A stretch of 64,000 nt of DNA from Salminus brasiliensis (Eukaryota > Chordata > Actinopteri > Characiformes > Bryconidae), in the NCBI RefSeq assembly GCF_030463535.1, contig NC_132899.1:14913490-14977489 (forward strand), written 5' to 3'. Position numbers and translations under genes: made by a program. How positions within the stretch are numbered: the first letter of the stretch is position 1; each line of letters opens with the position of its first letter. Under the pieces are notes generated by a model. It searched no databases and was not told the origin of the DNA. It saw nothing but the letters and a program-made list of their open reading frames with translations. This document shows positions 35,961-47,523 of the stretch, one piece after another.

Positions 35961-37439
35961 CAAAATGTGTCAATTGGCCATGGGTACACACTGTTCAAAC
36001 TACACACTTTGTTATAGTTTTGTTTAGAAATCCAGTAAAACATGCAATTTCCCATACTTTTACATATGGTTGTAACTAACTGCAAATATGCATTTATGAG
36101 ATCTAGCTGAGCAGTTTAAAAAAATAAGCCATCCATTGTGGAAATTGCTCAGCCTGCAGAAGGCATGTATGTGAGCTACTGGCCTTGAAGAAACGCTTCA
36201 CATTTAGAAAACAAGAGGTTTAATATTTGAATGCAGTAACCATAAGAGATGATGTGTATCTCCTAGTTCATCTGATTTAATGGGTTATTTTTATGTTTTC
36301 GGTGTAGAGCTAGGTCCTGTGTGTGCTGCGTGGCCTCCTGTTGGTGATTGGCAGAACATGCACTCATAACCAAGCTCACCAATTCTCCTGCATTTCCTCT
36401 CCCACCTTAATCTCTAACAAGGGAAGATGTCAAACAAGAAAAGTTTATCTGGAGGAAATTACTACATTTGCTAGCTGTGAAGGCCCCTAATAGTGCACAT
36501 ATAAGCCCACGTCACTAAGGAGTGCACAAGGCTAAGCGTCTGCTTTTGCATCACTTCTTCTTCATTGTTTTGTTGCGCAAGGCCTGCAAAAAATACCCTC
36601 AGATACATTTCATCACCTCTCCTCTTCCTCCACTCATCGTTTCCCCAAACCAAAAAAAAAACAAAACATTAAGGCAGGTTGAGGCTGTTTCATATGTGGA
36701 GCAGACGTGCGGATGATTATGTGCTAATGTTTCTCGTCCCTGCGCTTTTGTTTTTTGCTTTTTTTCTGCTCTTCTCCAGCAGGATGAATAATGAGCGAGG
36801 CTGGCTGGAACAGCAGAGGGAAAGTGGTCCAGAAGGAGCCGCAGTAATTCAGAAAGTCCCTTATCAAAACAAGCTGATGTGCGCCGAGACGTGTTAAGGC
36901 TGCGCTCTGGCGGGACGTGGGCTCTGCCCCCTCCTCCCCCTACACAGCTCCCCACCCCAGCCCTGCAGCCCTGCTAATTAATGGAGCTACACATTCATTT
37001 GCTGTCAAACAACAAGCGCATACCCGAGCAGGGCAGCTCCAACTACTTTCCAGACAAACACATACAATACGTGAGCAAACATGAATGTACACACATACGT
37101 GTGCAAACACATCTGTACAAATACACTGCTGCAGGTCCATTCAGTTGATTAGGTATGGAAAAATGAAGATATGCCAATGCATAACTTACTTTTACACAAA
37201 ACTGCTCAATAATGACATTCAAAATATTCTAAAAGATGAAAAAAACCCTACAAGTAATATGTGGGGGGATACCTTATATTTAATATAATATATGCCTTAT
37301 ATATTTTGTTTAGTAATGTCCCATTCCAAGTTTTTGTCCTCCTCATGCTATCTGAGTACTTTAACCCTTTCATAAGAATGGTCCCACCCATTGGACCCCA
37401 ATGCTCAGGTTTAAACGTGATGCTAAACCAGTGTTAAGT

Positions 37440-37800
37440 CTCCTTATTCATCAATTATGTCTTTCCACAACATACAGCACATCCCTAAAATACAGGAATT
37501 TACCACTCCACCACTAAGTTACTTTAAGTTGCATCTATTGCTGACACAGATGTTCAAATGCACACACACACCTTGTCAAATACCTGTAAGGAAGTATTGC
37601 CAGTAGAATAGGACTCTCTGGAGATAAACATGAATGTCTGTAGAGCAGTGGAACTGTGTTCTCTGGAATGATTTTGCTCTATCCATTGCTTTTGGGATGA
37701 GCTGCGAAGCTGGGAATGAGGCAGAATGGAGATCATCCAACATGATACACTACACCCTTGTCGTGAATGCAATTAAATCCTTACAGCAATGCCCCAAATG
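37440..37800 (+). mobile_element. MITE copy (TATATGGACA family)
   Basis: It shares the order 'aagttgcatctattgctgac', 'caaatgcacacacac', 'agtagaataggactctctgg', 'ggaactgtgttctctggaat' and 'ccttacagcaatgcccca' with the element at 14140. The termini are eroded. Confidence 0.6.
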
Positions 37801-38235
37801 CTAGCGCTAGCATTTGTAGCTGTGTGGAACAGGAGTGGGTTTATGTATGTGTGTATACACCATGTTTACACACAGAGCACACTGAGGAATCAGGAGAGTC
37901 TGTTGTACTTGATTGATCAGTCTGATCTTCCTCGCTCCAGAAAGTCCTCTGGCCGTTACTGACTCTCAGAGTCACCCAGCCCCTGGGCCAGTGTTCATTC
38001 AGCACATAAACTTGACACGTGTTCGTGATGAACTCACATAATAAAACAAGGCCGAGGGCCGAGGGTATCGCCGGGCTGCTCGTCACCATAGTTACAATAT
38101 TCTCCCATAATTAGTGTCTCTGCTCTCTCCCCTGCATCGATTTATATGATCTCCTTAAACAGCTGTAAGGAACAGAAAAAGCCTCAGAGGACCTCTGAGC
38201 CTTAGAAAATCGAATAGAGAAAAGCAAAGAATAGG

Positions 38236-38238
38236 AAC

Positions 38239-38272
<34 letters not shown>

Positions 38273-38310
38273 CCGAGCAAGAAAGAGAGAGAGAAAGAGA
38301 GAGAGAGAAT
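38236..38310. repeat. (GA)n-rich microsatellite
   Basis: Interrupted GA/GAAA runs. Confidence 0.9.
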
Positions 38311-38507
38311 AAAGAGAAGACACAACAATAGTGTAACAAACAAGCCCTGGCATTATTGTACGATTGCATGCTTCCATTTTAAATAGGCATGCTGTAAGGC
38401 AGCTGATGCTGTATTGAATGTGACTGAGATAGATGGGCTGCCTTAAATAGAACTATTCCTCACAGCCAGGAGTAAACACAACTAATACTCACTGGTCCTT
38501 CTAAACT

Positions 38508-38512
<5 letters not shown>

Positions 38513-38552
<40 letters not shown>
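38513..38552. repeat. (CA)n microsatellite
   Basis: About 19 CA units in an almost pure run. Confidence 0.95.
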
Positions 38553-38557
<5 letters not shown>

Positions 38558-38599
38558 AACAGGGCTAGCATCTCAGCTGAAACTCACAAACATGTAGAT

Positions 38600-38707
38600 A
38601 AAAAAGGTGAACGTATTTGTCATTGTACAGTGTACACTGTACAGCGAAATGTGTCCTCCGCATTTAACCCATCTGGTAGTGAACACACACATGTGTTAGG
38701 GGCAGTG

Positions 38708-38752
<45 letters not shown>

Positions 38753-38896
38753 AGCGGTGGGCAGGCAACTCCAGCGCCCGGGGAGCAGAGAGGCTCAAGG
38801 GCCCAACAGTGGCAGCTTGCCGAGCCCGGGAATCGAACCCACAACCCTGTTATCGATAACCCGGCGCTCTAACCGCTGAGCCACCACTGCCCCAGA
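38600..38896 (-). mobile_element. tRNA-derived SINE, best-preserved copy
   Basis: On the - strand it opens GGTGGCTCAGCGGTTAGAGC (A box), followed by GGGTTGTGGGTTCGATTCCC (intact B box) and the same body as the two SINE copies in the minisatellite, ending near 'gacaaatacgttcacctttt'. The internal TG stretch is expanded, appearing as (CA)n at 38709-38750. Its full head shows what the array copies have lost. Confidence 0.88.
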
Positions 38897-39003
38897 TACA
38901 AATTCCATAAGGTCCTTTGGACAGGTCCACTGCAACCATCCTGTAAGTATGTCCTATTCACAACAGTGGAGACCCTTCCCAGTCAACAAAACACAAAGCA
39001 TAC

Positions 39004-39447
39004 ACAGATCAGCCATAACGTTACTAATACTTGCCTAATACTGAGTAGATCCGACGTGTGCTGCCACAACAGATCTGACCATCTGAGGCATGGACTCCAC
39101 AAGGCCTCTGAAGGTCTCCTGTGGTATCAAGCACCCAGACTTTAGCAGCAGATCCCTTAAGTCCTGTAAGTTGTGAGGTGAGACCTCCATGGAGCGCATC
39201 AGTGAGCCTTAGGTGCCCATGACTCTGTTGCCAGTTCTTAGGTGGTTCCTTTCTTAAACCACTTCTGGTAGGCACTGACCACTGCATACTGGGAACAATG
39301 CTTTTGGAGATATATCTTACATTACTTTCAAGAACTGACTGTTCTGCTTAATATATCCACCCCTTGACAGATACTACTATAGATGAAGATGTCAATGTTT
39401 GAAACTTCACATGTCAGTGGCGATAATGTTATGGTTAATGAAGGTGA
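39004..39447. mobile_element. Non-autonomous DNA transposon with TIRs
   Basis: The left terminus GATCAGCCATAACGTTACTA and the right terminus GATAATGTTATGGTTAATG are imperfect inverted copies (core CCATAACRTTA). The interior (about 400 bp) matches a frequent fish element with 'atctgaggcatggactccac' and has no transposase frame. One end of the same family lies at 10470-10535. Confidence 0.65.
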
Positions 39448-39974
39448 TATATCATCACTGTCAAAAAACTATCAAAACTGCTCACATCTCAAATGGTCAA
39501 ATCTCAAATCTCAATAATCCCTATAATGCTCTGTAAGATCATTTACGAAGGTTTTACCCTTGGTTTGCACTGCTTCTATTGGTACAGTTATGACATATTC
39601 ACACATCAGATTTTCATCAGAAATGTGTAATAATAATTATAGTAATGGTCATACTAATAATAAATAGAGTTATGAGTTTTTATATGGCAACAGTGCCCCC
39701 CAGGCCGTTAAACCGATATCAGACCACAACCACGTAGATTAAGTGGAAAAAGGTGAGAACTAACAAGCGAGTTAAAAGTGAAACGAGTGAAACCTGTATC
39801 CTTTTTTTCCCTCTTGCTTTCTCTCTCTCTCTCTCTTCTCTCTACTCCACTGAGCTGCGAGCTGGCAGTAGATCAGCACTGTTGCGGTGGTGTGTTTGCG
39901 ACGGGATTTGGAGACCTGTAGGCAGAGCACACACTGGGGAGCCGTGGTGTTTGTGCTTGTGTCTGGAGTGTGTG

Positions 39975-40005
39975 TGTGGAAGAGAGAAAGAGAGAGAGAG
40001 AGAGA

Positions 40006-40049
<44 letters not shown>

Positions 40050-40072
40050 AAGACAGAGAGAGAAAGAGAGCT
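39975..40072. repeat. (GA)n microsatellite
   Basis: GA/GAGAGAAA run of about 95 bp. It generates spurious charged or Ser/Leu-rich open frames on both strands. Confidence 0.93.
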
Positions 40073-40914
40073 ATTCAGGGCAATAGAGTCGTGATGGCAG
40101 ATTAGTGAAGTCTCAGACGAAGGTGTGGAGAGCAAAACTGACCCGTGTTTAATGAGAACTACAAACAAAGGAGCCAGCACTGGGTCCAGGGAGTGTGAGT
40201 GTGTGTGTGTTTGTGTGAGGCAGAATGAGCATTTTGTTTACTTGACGAGTGAACTCCCTCTCTCTGTCGAGCCCACAGTAAATATTTACTCTCATTTGAG
40301 GCTGTAATCTTATCCATGTGGCTGAATAAAGTGCTTTTCTTCTCATTCTCCACACTCTCTCTCCATCTCATTTACGCCGCCTTGTTTTCTCTTACCGCCA
40401 CTTTGCCGTAGCCTCACACCTAATTGAAGCTGTCACTGCTTAGACCCAGTAAACTGTTTGGCATGACTCAGAAACCACACAACAACAGATCTTCTCTAAG
40501 ACTTCATCACTGAAACACACCCTGCATAAATCTCCTAAATAATTAACGCCTACAAAGATACAGTCTAATTGATTACGAACATCTTCACATTCTGCTCTGA
40601 ATACACTTAACACGTTTCCTAACCTGTAGGACCACCCTGCAGTTCGACCTGTACCCTCTTAGCATCTTAAAGCAATGTTATATTGAATTTTCCCTTAGAA
40701 TAACAGCTCTAGAATGATTTTAATGCTCCACTGAAGAACAGTGTCTCAACTGTGGTCACTCTGTGCTCGGCAAACTGCTAACTGCACTGTATAACTCTGG
40801 TGAAGTGGACAGAGCATTGCTCTCAACAACTGCATAACGATGCATAACCATATGCATTTACCACTTACAGTCATATCCCTGTAAAATCTGATATTATTAC
40901 TAACAAGATCTCAT

Positions 40915-41300
40915 AAAATCATAAATATGTTGCTAAAGTCACTACCAAGAGCCCTTCGAGCTTCAAGTATGGCTCGGCTTGACCCGCCATCCTTTTAGCG
41001 TCCAGTTTTTTTTTTTCAATCTTGGCACTGAAGTGGTGGGGCGAACTTCCCGTGGATGTCCGAACGGCAGAGTCGCTCGCAGACTGAAGACCTACCTCTT
41101 CCAAAAGTACTTGGGCGAAGTGTAATTTTGAGTATTATGGTCTGCATACTGACTTTTGTGTTTAGTAGCATCTAAGCATAGGTATCTTTGGATCCTAGAC
41201 TATACAAACTAGCAAAGGATGAATACACAGCGAAGGACTTTTGTACGTCGCTCTGGAGAAGAGTGTTTGGTAAATGCCTTAAATGTAAATGTAAATGTAA
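40915..41300 (+). mobile_element. 5'-truncated non-LTR retrotransposon 3' end
   Basis: The frame WGELPVDVRTAESLAD, then after a frameshift RRLKTYLFQKYLGE, is the typical C-terminal end of fish LINE ORF2 proteins. It is followed by an UTR containing 'cgtcgctctggagaagagtg' and a (TAAATG)n 3' terminus at 41279-41300. It is truncated and frameshifted, so inactive. Confidence 0.75.
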
Positions 41301-41559
41301 AGTGCACCTCAAGAAATTTGTAACATAATCATAAACATATTCATTCATATTTTATGATTCACACGGATCTTCCGTCCACTGGTGGTACTGTTTTGCTAAA
41401 TACACACAACTCGGCCCGTCACATACTCAAAGAAGAACTGACACAACAGCAGTGCCACAGCTTTCTGCTTTTCTTCGTAATGGAGCTTCTAAACAGAAAT
41501 GAATGGATGAAAACTCCTGCAGAAATGGTAAGAACTTCACCCTCTACTATGGTTGTGTT

Positions 41560-41700
41560 TAGATTTAAGGTAAGTGTTCGGTTGAGTGCAGGCTATGGTT
41601 AAGGATAGGTTAAGATTAGCCTAGGTTTAGGTTAGAATTAGGTATAGGTGTAGTAGGTTATGCTTAGGTTAAGGTTGAGATGTGGGTTCAGGTAATACAT
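41560..41700. repeat. Degenerate telomere-like (GGTTAG) tract
   Basis: Scattered GGTTA, TTAGGT and GGTTAAGG words over 140 bp with no regular period. Confidence 0.45.
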
Positions 41701-42079
41701 TTTACTGGTTGCTTTGCACCATTCTCTGTTCAAATTGTTTGCATTTCTGCATGTCTGGGCTGCGTCTGTAATTTGTGCATTGAAAGTTCGTTGTTAAACT
41801 TCTGAAATGCTCTTTTAGTCACATATGTACTCAATGTTAGTTCAGAGACACGTCATTAGCAGTGGTTTTTGCAATACCACTGTGATTTAAAATAATTTCA
41901 GTGGTTAATTGCATTATTTTTAAACTTGGCCTATTTGCAAATTACCCTGTGGAGCCACAAAAGAACGACTGCATGTTGCGACCCCTGTCATAGAAAAAAC
42001 ACACTGAAGAACCCAAGAACTTTAAATGTGGCACCACCATAGGATGGTACTTTGCTTACAAGTCAGTCAAATTCCCCCC

Positions 42080-42530
42080 ATGCTAGAGCTGCCCCAGACA
42101 GCTATAAGTGATGTTATTGAAGCAACAGGCTCAAAGTGTTAGACCCTACAAGCTCAGAGAATGAGCCTTTCCCCGGCTCCAAACTGCCTCTGGAAGCAAC
42201 ACCAGCACAAGAACTGTACGTCAGGAGCTTCACAGACTGGGTTTCCATGGCAACCATGGTGGCAGAGCCACACACAAGCTCACTATGCAGCACAATGTCA
42301 AGCATCAGCTGGAGTGGTGTAAAATGCACTGCCTCTGGACACATGAAAAAGATTCTTTGGAGAGACAAATCACGATTCACCACTGACAGTCTGATCGACA
42401 AATCTGGGTTTGGTGGATGTCAGGAGAGTGCTACCTTCCTGTGCCACAATGCCAACAGTGGAGTTCAGATTTTTACAGCTCAAGCCTCAGTACAGTTGTC
42501 CTTCCCCTAGAATCATAAAATTATTTTTTT
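42080..42530 (+). mobile_element. Decayed Tc1-like transposase remnant
   Basis: In broken frames it retains SAGVV, ALPLDT, KRFFGETNHDSPLTV, NLGLVDVRRVLPSCATM. This series matches a Tc1-like family ('W..FFGETNHDS…LG…V'). Multiple stops. Confidence 0.5.
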
Positions 42531-42794
42531 TAACAAAATATACATTTTCACAGTTTTACAGTCTGTCTGAGGTTTGTGCAGTTGAGAGAGAAATTGGCAT
42601 ATTTGGCATATTTACAAGATTGATTTTAAACATAACATTAGTAAAATGGTCAAATGCTCACTTGCCCCTATAGTTCCCGTAGCCATAAGTGGCTGAATGG
42701 AGGCAAACTACCACAGCCATGTGAACCCTAAAGGGTTTTTAGGGTGGCTAACAAATTGTGCATAGCACAATATGACCCACAGGCTGATATGTAC

Positions 42795-43290
42795 AAAGTC
42801 ATATCAAAATATTATTACCACCCCTAGTATAAAAATGAACTCTGCCAGGTTCAGGGCCTGGCCATGTTACTGCATGTATAAATAAGCGAGCACACCGGTC
42901 AGTTGTAGCAGAGTGCAAAACGACTGGGCACGGGGCATTATAAAAGGGTAGCAGGCGAAGGGTGGTTGCATCTCCGAAACCACTAACTTCATGGGATGTT
43001 CTAGAGCTGTGGTAATGAAGATGTACTGTAAACTGACTTCTCACACATTGAGTGCATCCTAACGACTTAACAGTGGTGTCCCAGGAGCCACGGATGCCAG
43101 GGGGGAACATCAACCAGCCAGTGGTACATAGCAATCAACACTCCACAGTGGACCAGTAAACCTGAATAATGAAGACCTTCCAGCACCTAATACAGTCCAT
43201 GACACAATGTCTCGCTAGTGTCATTAAAGCCAAGGGTGGTTATTCCTACAATTTGGTAAGTGAGCATAATATTCTAATATAACTGTACAT
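42795..43290 (+). mobile_element. Non-autonomous transposon, family with 44850 copy
   Basis: It contains 'ggtcagttgtagcagagtgc', 'gaagggtggttgcatctccg', 'gccaagggtggttattccta'. All recur at 44850-45390, partly inverted. Ends: 'atcaaaatattattaccacc' on the left and 'gagcataatattctaatata' on the right, a possible pair of terminal inverted repeats. Confidence 0.6.
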
Positions 43291-43479
43291 TCTGTATAGT
43301 GAGTCTATGGGCTGTGGAGCTCTTGTTAAGTTGGTGCTGAGTGTAGAACAGGTGCCCTCAATGTGTCGAATTACACTATTTACTTTCAATCTATATTAGC
43401 ATGCAATAAAAACATGGACAGATCTTAACTAGCTATATGCTTTATATATCTAGTCATAGTACAGTTTTCCATGATTGGC

Positions 43480-43860
43480 CCTGAGATTTTGAAATCCACG
43501 TCTGTCGCCCCTGATCTTTGCTACAGCGTAGGGACAGTCATGACGGCTGCTCTGAAACGGCACTGTGTGGGGTGCTGCTGAAAAAGGTGAAGCTTAATGT
43601 GTCAGTTGCCTCTCATTATAACCTTAGCACATGACAGACACCACATAACCGCCTCGAAAGAGAGTCCTTTAGAAGCACGGATTTATTTTGTGGAATGAAT
43701 TACCAAGTATAATTAAAGCCTTAATCTCCTTTTTCCCCTCAACAAAACAATTTTGTACGAACCCAGAGAAGCAATCCAAAATTAATTTACCGCACCAGTG
43801 ATTAGTATTAATTCTTTGCCAGTTTTTTCACTCTCTTCTCTTTCTCTCACTTTCTCTTGT
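43480..43860. other. CNE-like block
   Basis: Repeat-free sequence with several TAATTA/ATTAAT motifs and no coding frame. It may be regulatory; judged by appearance only. Confidence 0.2.
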
Positions 43861-44274
43861 GCAGTGTGTAGATGAAAGGATAGGTCCTGTTGTAACATAT
43901 GATATGATCACATGTAATTAACGCAAGTCCAACGGTGCACAGGGGGGCTAGTAGACATGTACTCTTAATAGCCTTCATCCAGGGAATGGCAGCTTTTGTC
44001 TCTTTGTGTCAGCGGGGATGGCTCATGCCATGAGTCTGAAACCCTGTCACAGACAAGCCAATTCTTTCCCAAGCTGGCCAAGAAGAGCTCCTCATCACTG
44101 TACATGGTAAGAGGGGACAGCATGCTGCAGATGAAGTGACACAAAATTCCACATGGAAGTGTTCCAGGTATTGGCAAGCGGGATGAACGAATGCCAAGAT
44201 GTGTGAAGTGTTCCAGGGGTTGACTACACTGGTCTCTGGACATCACTCTTAAGGGCTGAAGGTGCCAAAATGGG

Positions 44275-44560
44275 CTATTTGGAGCCATGCCATAGAAGAA
44301 CCACTCTTGGTTCTTTCAAGAACCATTCTTGTAAATGATACCGGGACTGTACACTTTAAAAATAGGGTTCTTTAGTAAAGGCAACTGCTATATATAAACC
44401 CTTAATGAATGGTTCTTCAAGGGCTCTGTAGTTAAGGCAGTGGTTATATATAGAACCATGAACACTCTGATTCCTTGCATTGTTAAATGTCTCTTTCTGC
44501 TAAGAAACCATTAAAAATGGTTCTATATAGCACTAAAAAGAGCTTTTGCTTAGAGTGTAA
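44275..44560. mobile_element. GGTTCT-type palindromic MITE remnant
   Basis: Repeated GGTTCT/AGAACC motifs ('ggttctttcaagaaccattc', 'ggttctatatagcac') typical of an abundant palindromic fish MITE. A smaller fragment lies near 45835-45895. Confidence 0.45.
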
Positions 44561-44849
44561 AATGTAGAACAATCAAAACTTTAAGACCTTCAAGTGCTAA
44601 AATGCATTGCAATTGTTCTTCCAGTTCTTCCATGGATATAGTTCTTTAAAGAGTTAGTTAAAATGGTTCTATTTAGACTAAATGAAAATGTCTGTTAAAA
44701 TAGACCCTAGCAACACTTCTGGCTGAATAGGCGAACAGAAAACTGTATGAAATGTGTAGTAGCACTTTCAGGAGTACAGGAATACACACTGTCTGAGGAG
44801 GAAAATACCGCAGTATAAGCCAGCATGTCTGTGTAATTCATATAGACAG

Positions 44850-45390
44850 TCATACAGAATATTACAACCACCTACCTGATAGTGGGAATAACCACCCTTG
44901 GCTTGGATGACACTAGCGATACGCCGTGGCATGCACTGTATTAGGTGATGGAAGGTGTTCATTAAAGAGGTTAACTGGTCTACTGTGGCGCGCTGAGACA
45001 ATCAATGTGCGAGAAGTCCATTCTTAGTACCCCTTCACTACGGTGGCTTAGGAACATCCAGCAAAAAATTAGTGGTTTCAGAGATGCTAGCACCCTTCTT
45101 CTAGTACCTTATTGTTCTGCACTCTGCTACAACTGACTGGTGTGTTTGCTTATTTACAAGTGCAGCAAACCCTGTCACATGGCATCTATGACATCCTGGG
45201 CAGAGTTAATTCCAAACCAAGGGAGATCACAATATACTGATATGACTGTGACATCGGGTGAAGGGTGGTAGCATCTCAGAAACCGCTACTTTGTGGGATG
45301 TTTTAGAGCTGCTGTAGTGAAGGTGTACCGAGAATGGACTTTACACATTGAGTGCCTCCCAATGGCGTAACAGTGGTGCCCTATATATAT
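44850..45390 (-). mobile_element. Non-autonomous transposon with internal inverted duplication
   Basis: 44850-45190 is the reverse complement of the 42795 element, but 45245-45385 continues in forward orientation. The locus therefore contains two opposed copies of about 90 bp: arm 45010-45100 versus arm 45258-45345, for example 'gatgctagcacccttctt' against 'gaagggtggtagcatctc'. Confidence 0.6.
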
Positions 45391-45399
45391 AGGAACTAT

Positions 45400-46900
45400 G
45401 GGAACTATATGGGAACTGATAACACAACACTGGTGAAAATGGTTACATCTTGTTGGATTTAGGAGAATAATGCCATATGTATTCCAGTACAGAATGGGTT
45501 AGGTTTAAGTCTCATTTTCCAGCTTCCAAAAGCATTGGAGCTGATGCAGTGCTGGTAGAGCTGAACCCAGTGAGACAAAGCACCAGCATCAATATTAACA
45601 ACAGCAACGTGAGGAGCGTCTAGTTTGTGAAAATGTAAATATGTAGAGTTAAATAATATCTCAGTGAAAAATTAGTTTTTACAATTCCCTCTTTAAATAA
45701 GCCTTAAAATTCTGTATCAATGCAGTGCTAACCGCATTATTCACCCAGAAGTATGCTTATTGTCATTGTGATATAACGCTCATTTGTCCACATATTCCAC
45801 TGTTGTTAACAGTCATAAAAATATTCCATAGCACAAAAAGTACTTTGTAGACTCCTTTTTTGCTAAAGGGATCTTCATTTTTAGAGTAAAGTTCAAAGTC
45901 TGACCTGCATGAATGGAAGACAATGATTCTTTGCACCTGCGTCCATAATTGACCAAAGAGGGATCAGAAAGCCTTACTGCACCAAAGTGGCCAACAGGGA
46001 GAGAGAGTGCTCGTCTGCTTAATTAGAGCAAAATGAAATGAAAGGGCAGCTCTGACGCTTGCCCCAGCAACCCCCTCCCCCTCCCTCCCACATCCCTTGC
46101 TCATGTACTCTGATGGACACTGGCTGGTATTTTCAGCCTCTTCTTCGGGTGACCTCTAGCAAAGATGTAAAGCCTTCTTCGACTGGACCAGGTTCCTCAT
46201 AGCGCGTGTAACGAGGGGATGACAAAGTACAGAAAGGTGGGATCGATGTGAAGAGTGAAGCCTGGTTTGTTAGAGCAGGTGTGCGCACGTCTTTGTGTTG
46301 TTTTGGAGGACAGAAGGGAGGGATCGATGGCGCGTTTGCTTTGTGTAGGTAAATGATCGTCGGGGAGACGGACAGGTACACTCCGTCTTGTGGCCCTCGG
46401 GGGACCGGAGACAAATTGGCCTAAAACCCTCATCATCCCTTTCACTCCCAATTCTGAGCCTTAACTCTGGCATTGACTGCAGCCAGCTGCACAGGGCTTC
46501 AAACAACAACAACGACAACACACACAGCCTCATCCCCTCATGCAGAGAATAGGCAGAGTATTTACATAGCATTTACTGTTCTATTCAGGGTCCATACAGG
46601 TCAGATTCATTCAAAGGGTAAATTTGGGAACCTTATATATTAACAAACGTGTTTCACTTGTATTTATTATAGAATACGCAGCTGGTGACATGTGAGAAAT
46701 GAATGAGCATGGAAACAAAGTCACAGTACAAGCAGTTTAGAACAGAGGAAAATGTGCAAATGTACAGAGAGCTTTCAAAAATATGCCTAATCCTCATTAT
46801 TCACAGCAGATGCAGGAACCAGTTGAGTGGTTTTAATTAAGTAGGTGATGGTCTTCTAAGACCAACCAGCACCATCACCAACACCATCACCACAGGGAAC
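45400..46900. other. Intergenic sequence before the rbfox3 3' end
   Basis: Mostly AT-rich. A CpG-containing block at 46125-46460 is open in several frames (up to 100 codons on the - strand), but these are not recognisable. It could be a conserved element or part of a longer rbfox3 3' UTR. Confidence 0.3.
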
Positions 46901-46928
46901 AAGTCTCTGTTTGTTGAAGAAAGAAATA

Positions 46929-46934
46929 TTTATT
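46929..46934 (-). terminator. Candidate distal rbfox3 poly(A) signal AATAAA
   Basis: On the - strand AATAAA is followed by ATTTCTTTCTTC and a GT-containing stretch. It is the first canonical hexamer after the AT-rich end of the presumed 3' UTR. Another AATAAA lies further on at 46663-46668. Confidence 0.35.
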
Positions 46935-47507
46935 AATAATAATATTAATCATGATGATAATAATCATAAGATAATGATATAATAAATAGTACTGGTTGTC
47001 TAAAGCACATTGGAAGCATACAGAAAGATAACAACTCAAATGCAAAGTTAGAGAGACCCAGAACATCTGAAGTTTAGTCTTTTCATTTTTCAATACTGAT
47101 TTTTCGATTATCTGCTTAGTATTGTTATTATTATTATTATTATTCTCATTTTTTAAAAACTTTTCTTATTTGGAACAACTGCAAAATATATATGAAGAAA
47201 ATAAAACTCAGAAAATTAGAAACAACTTTGTCGTTACGTTGAACCAGTGTAGCACATGAAGAACACTGTTTTTTTTCTTTTTTTTCTTTTGTAATATAAC
47301 ACATTTCTGTATTGAGCCGACAGAGGAAGGAGCTTTTGTACATTTGTAGTAGAAAAGAAAGGGGCTGGAAGCACGCAGACACTGGATGGATGGTTACTCT
47401 TTCACTGAGACGGCCTACTCACACCCCATTCAAACCTTTGTGCTTAGGGGGACCGGTGAAGACGCGCAGGGCTGCTGGCTGGGTCATGGAGAGGGTGTGT
47501 TACTAAG

Positions 47508-47523
47508 TAAGGGGGGGGGGGGT
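47508..47523. repeat. Poly(G) tract in rbfox3 3' UTR
   Basis: A run of about 12 G (C on the sense - strand). A second G run follows a short TG repeat at 47754-47784. Confidence 0.9.

Noticed and set aside
39753..40180. Frames of about 110 codons on both strands rich in ER or SL
   Set aside because: Generated by the GA microsatellite.
46133..46572. 93-100-codon - strand frames in a CpG-containing block
   Set aside because: Overlapping frames without a recognisable protein; kept only as a possible conserved non-coding block.
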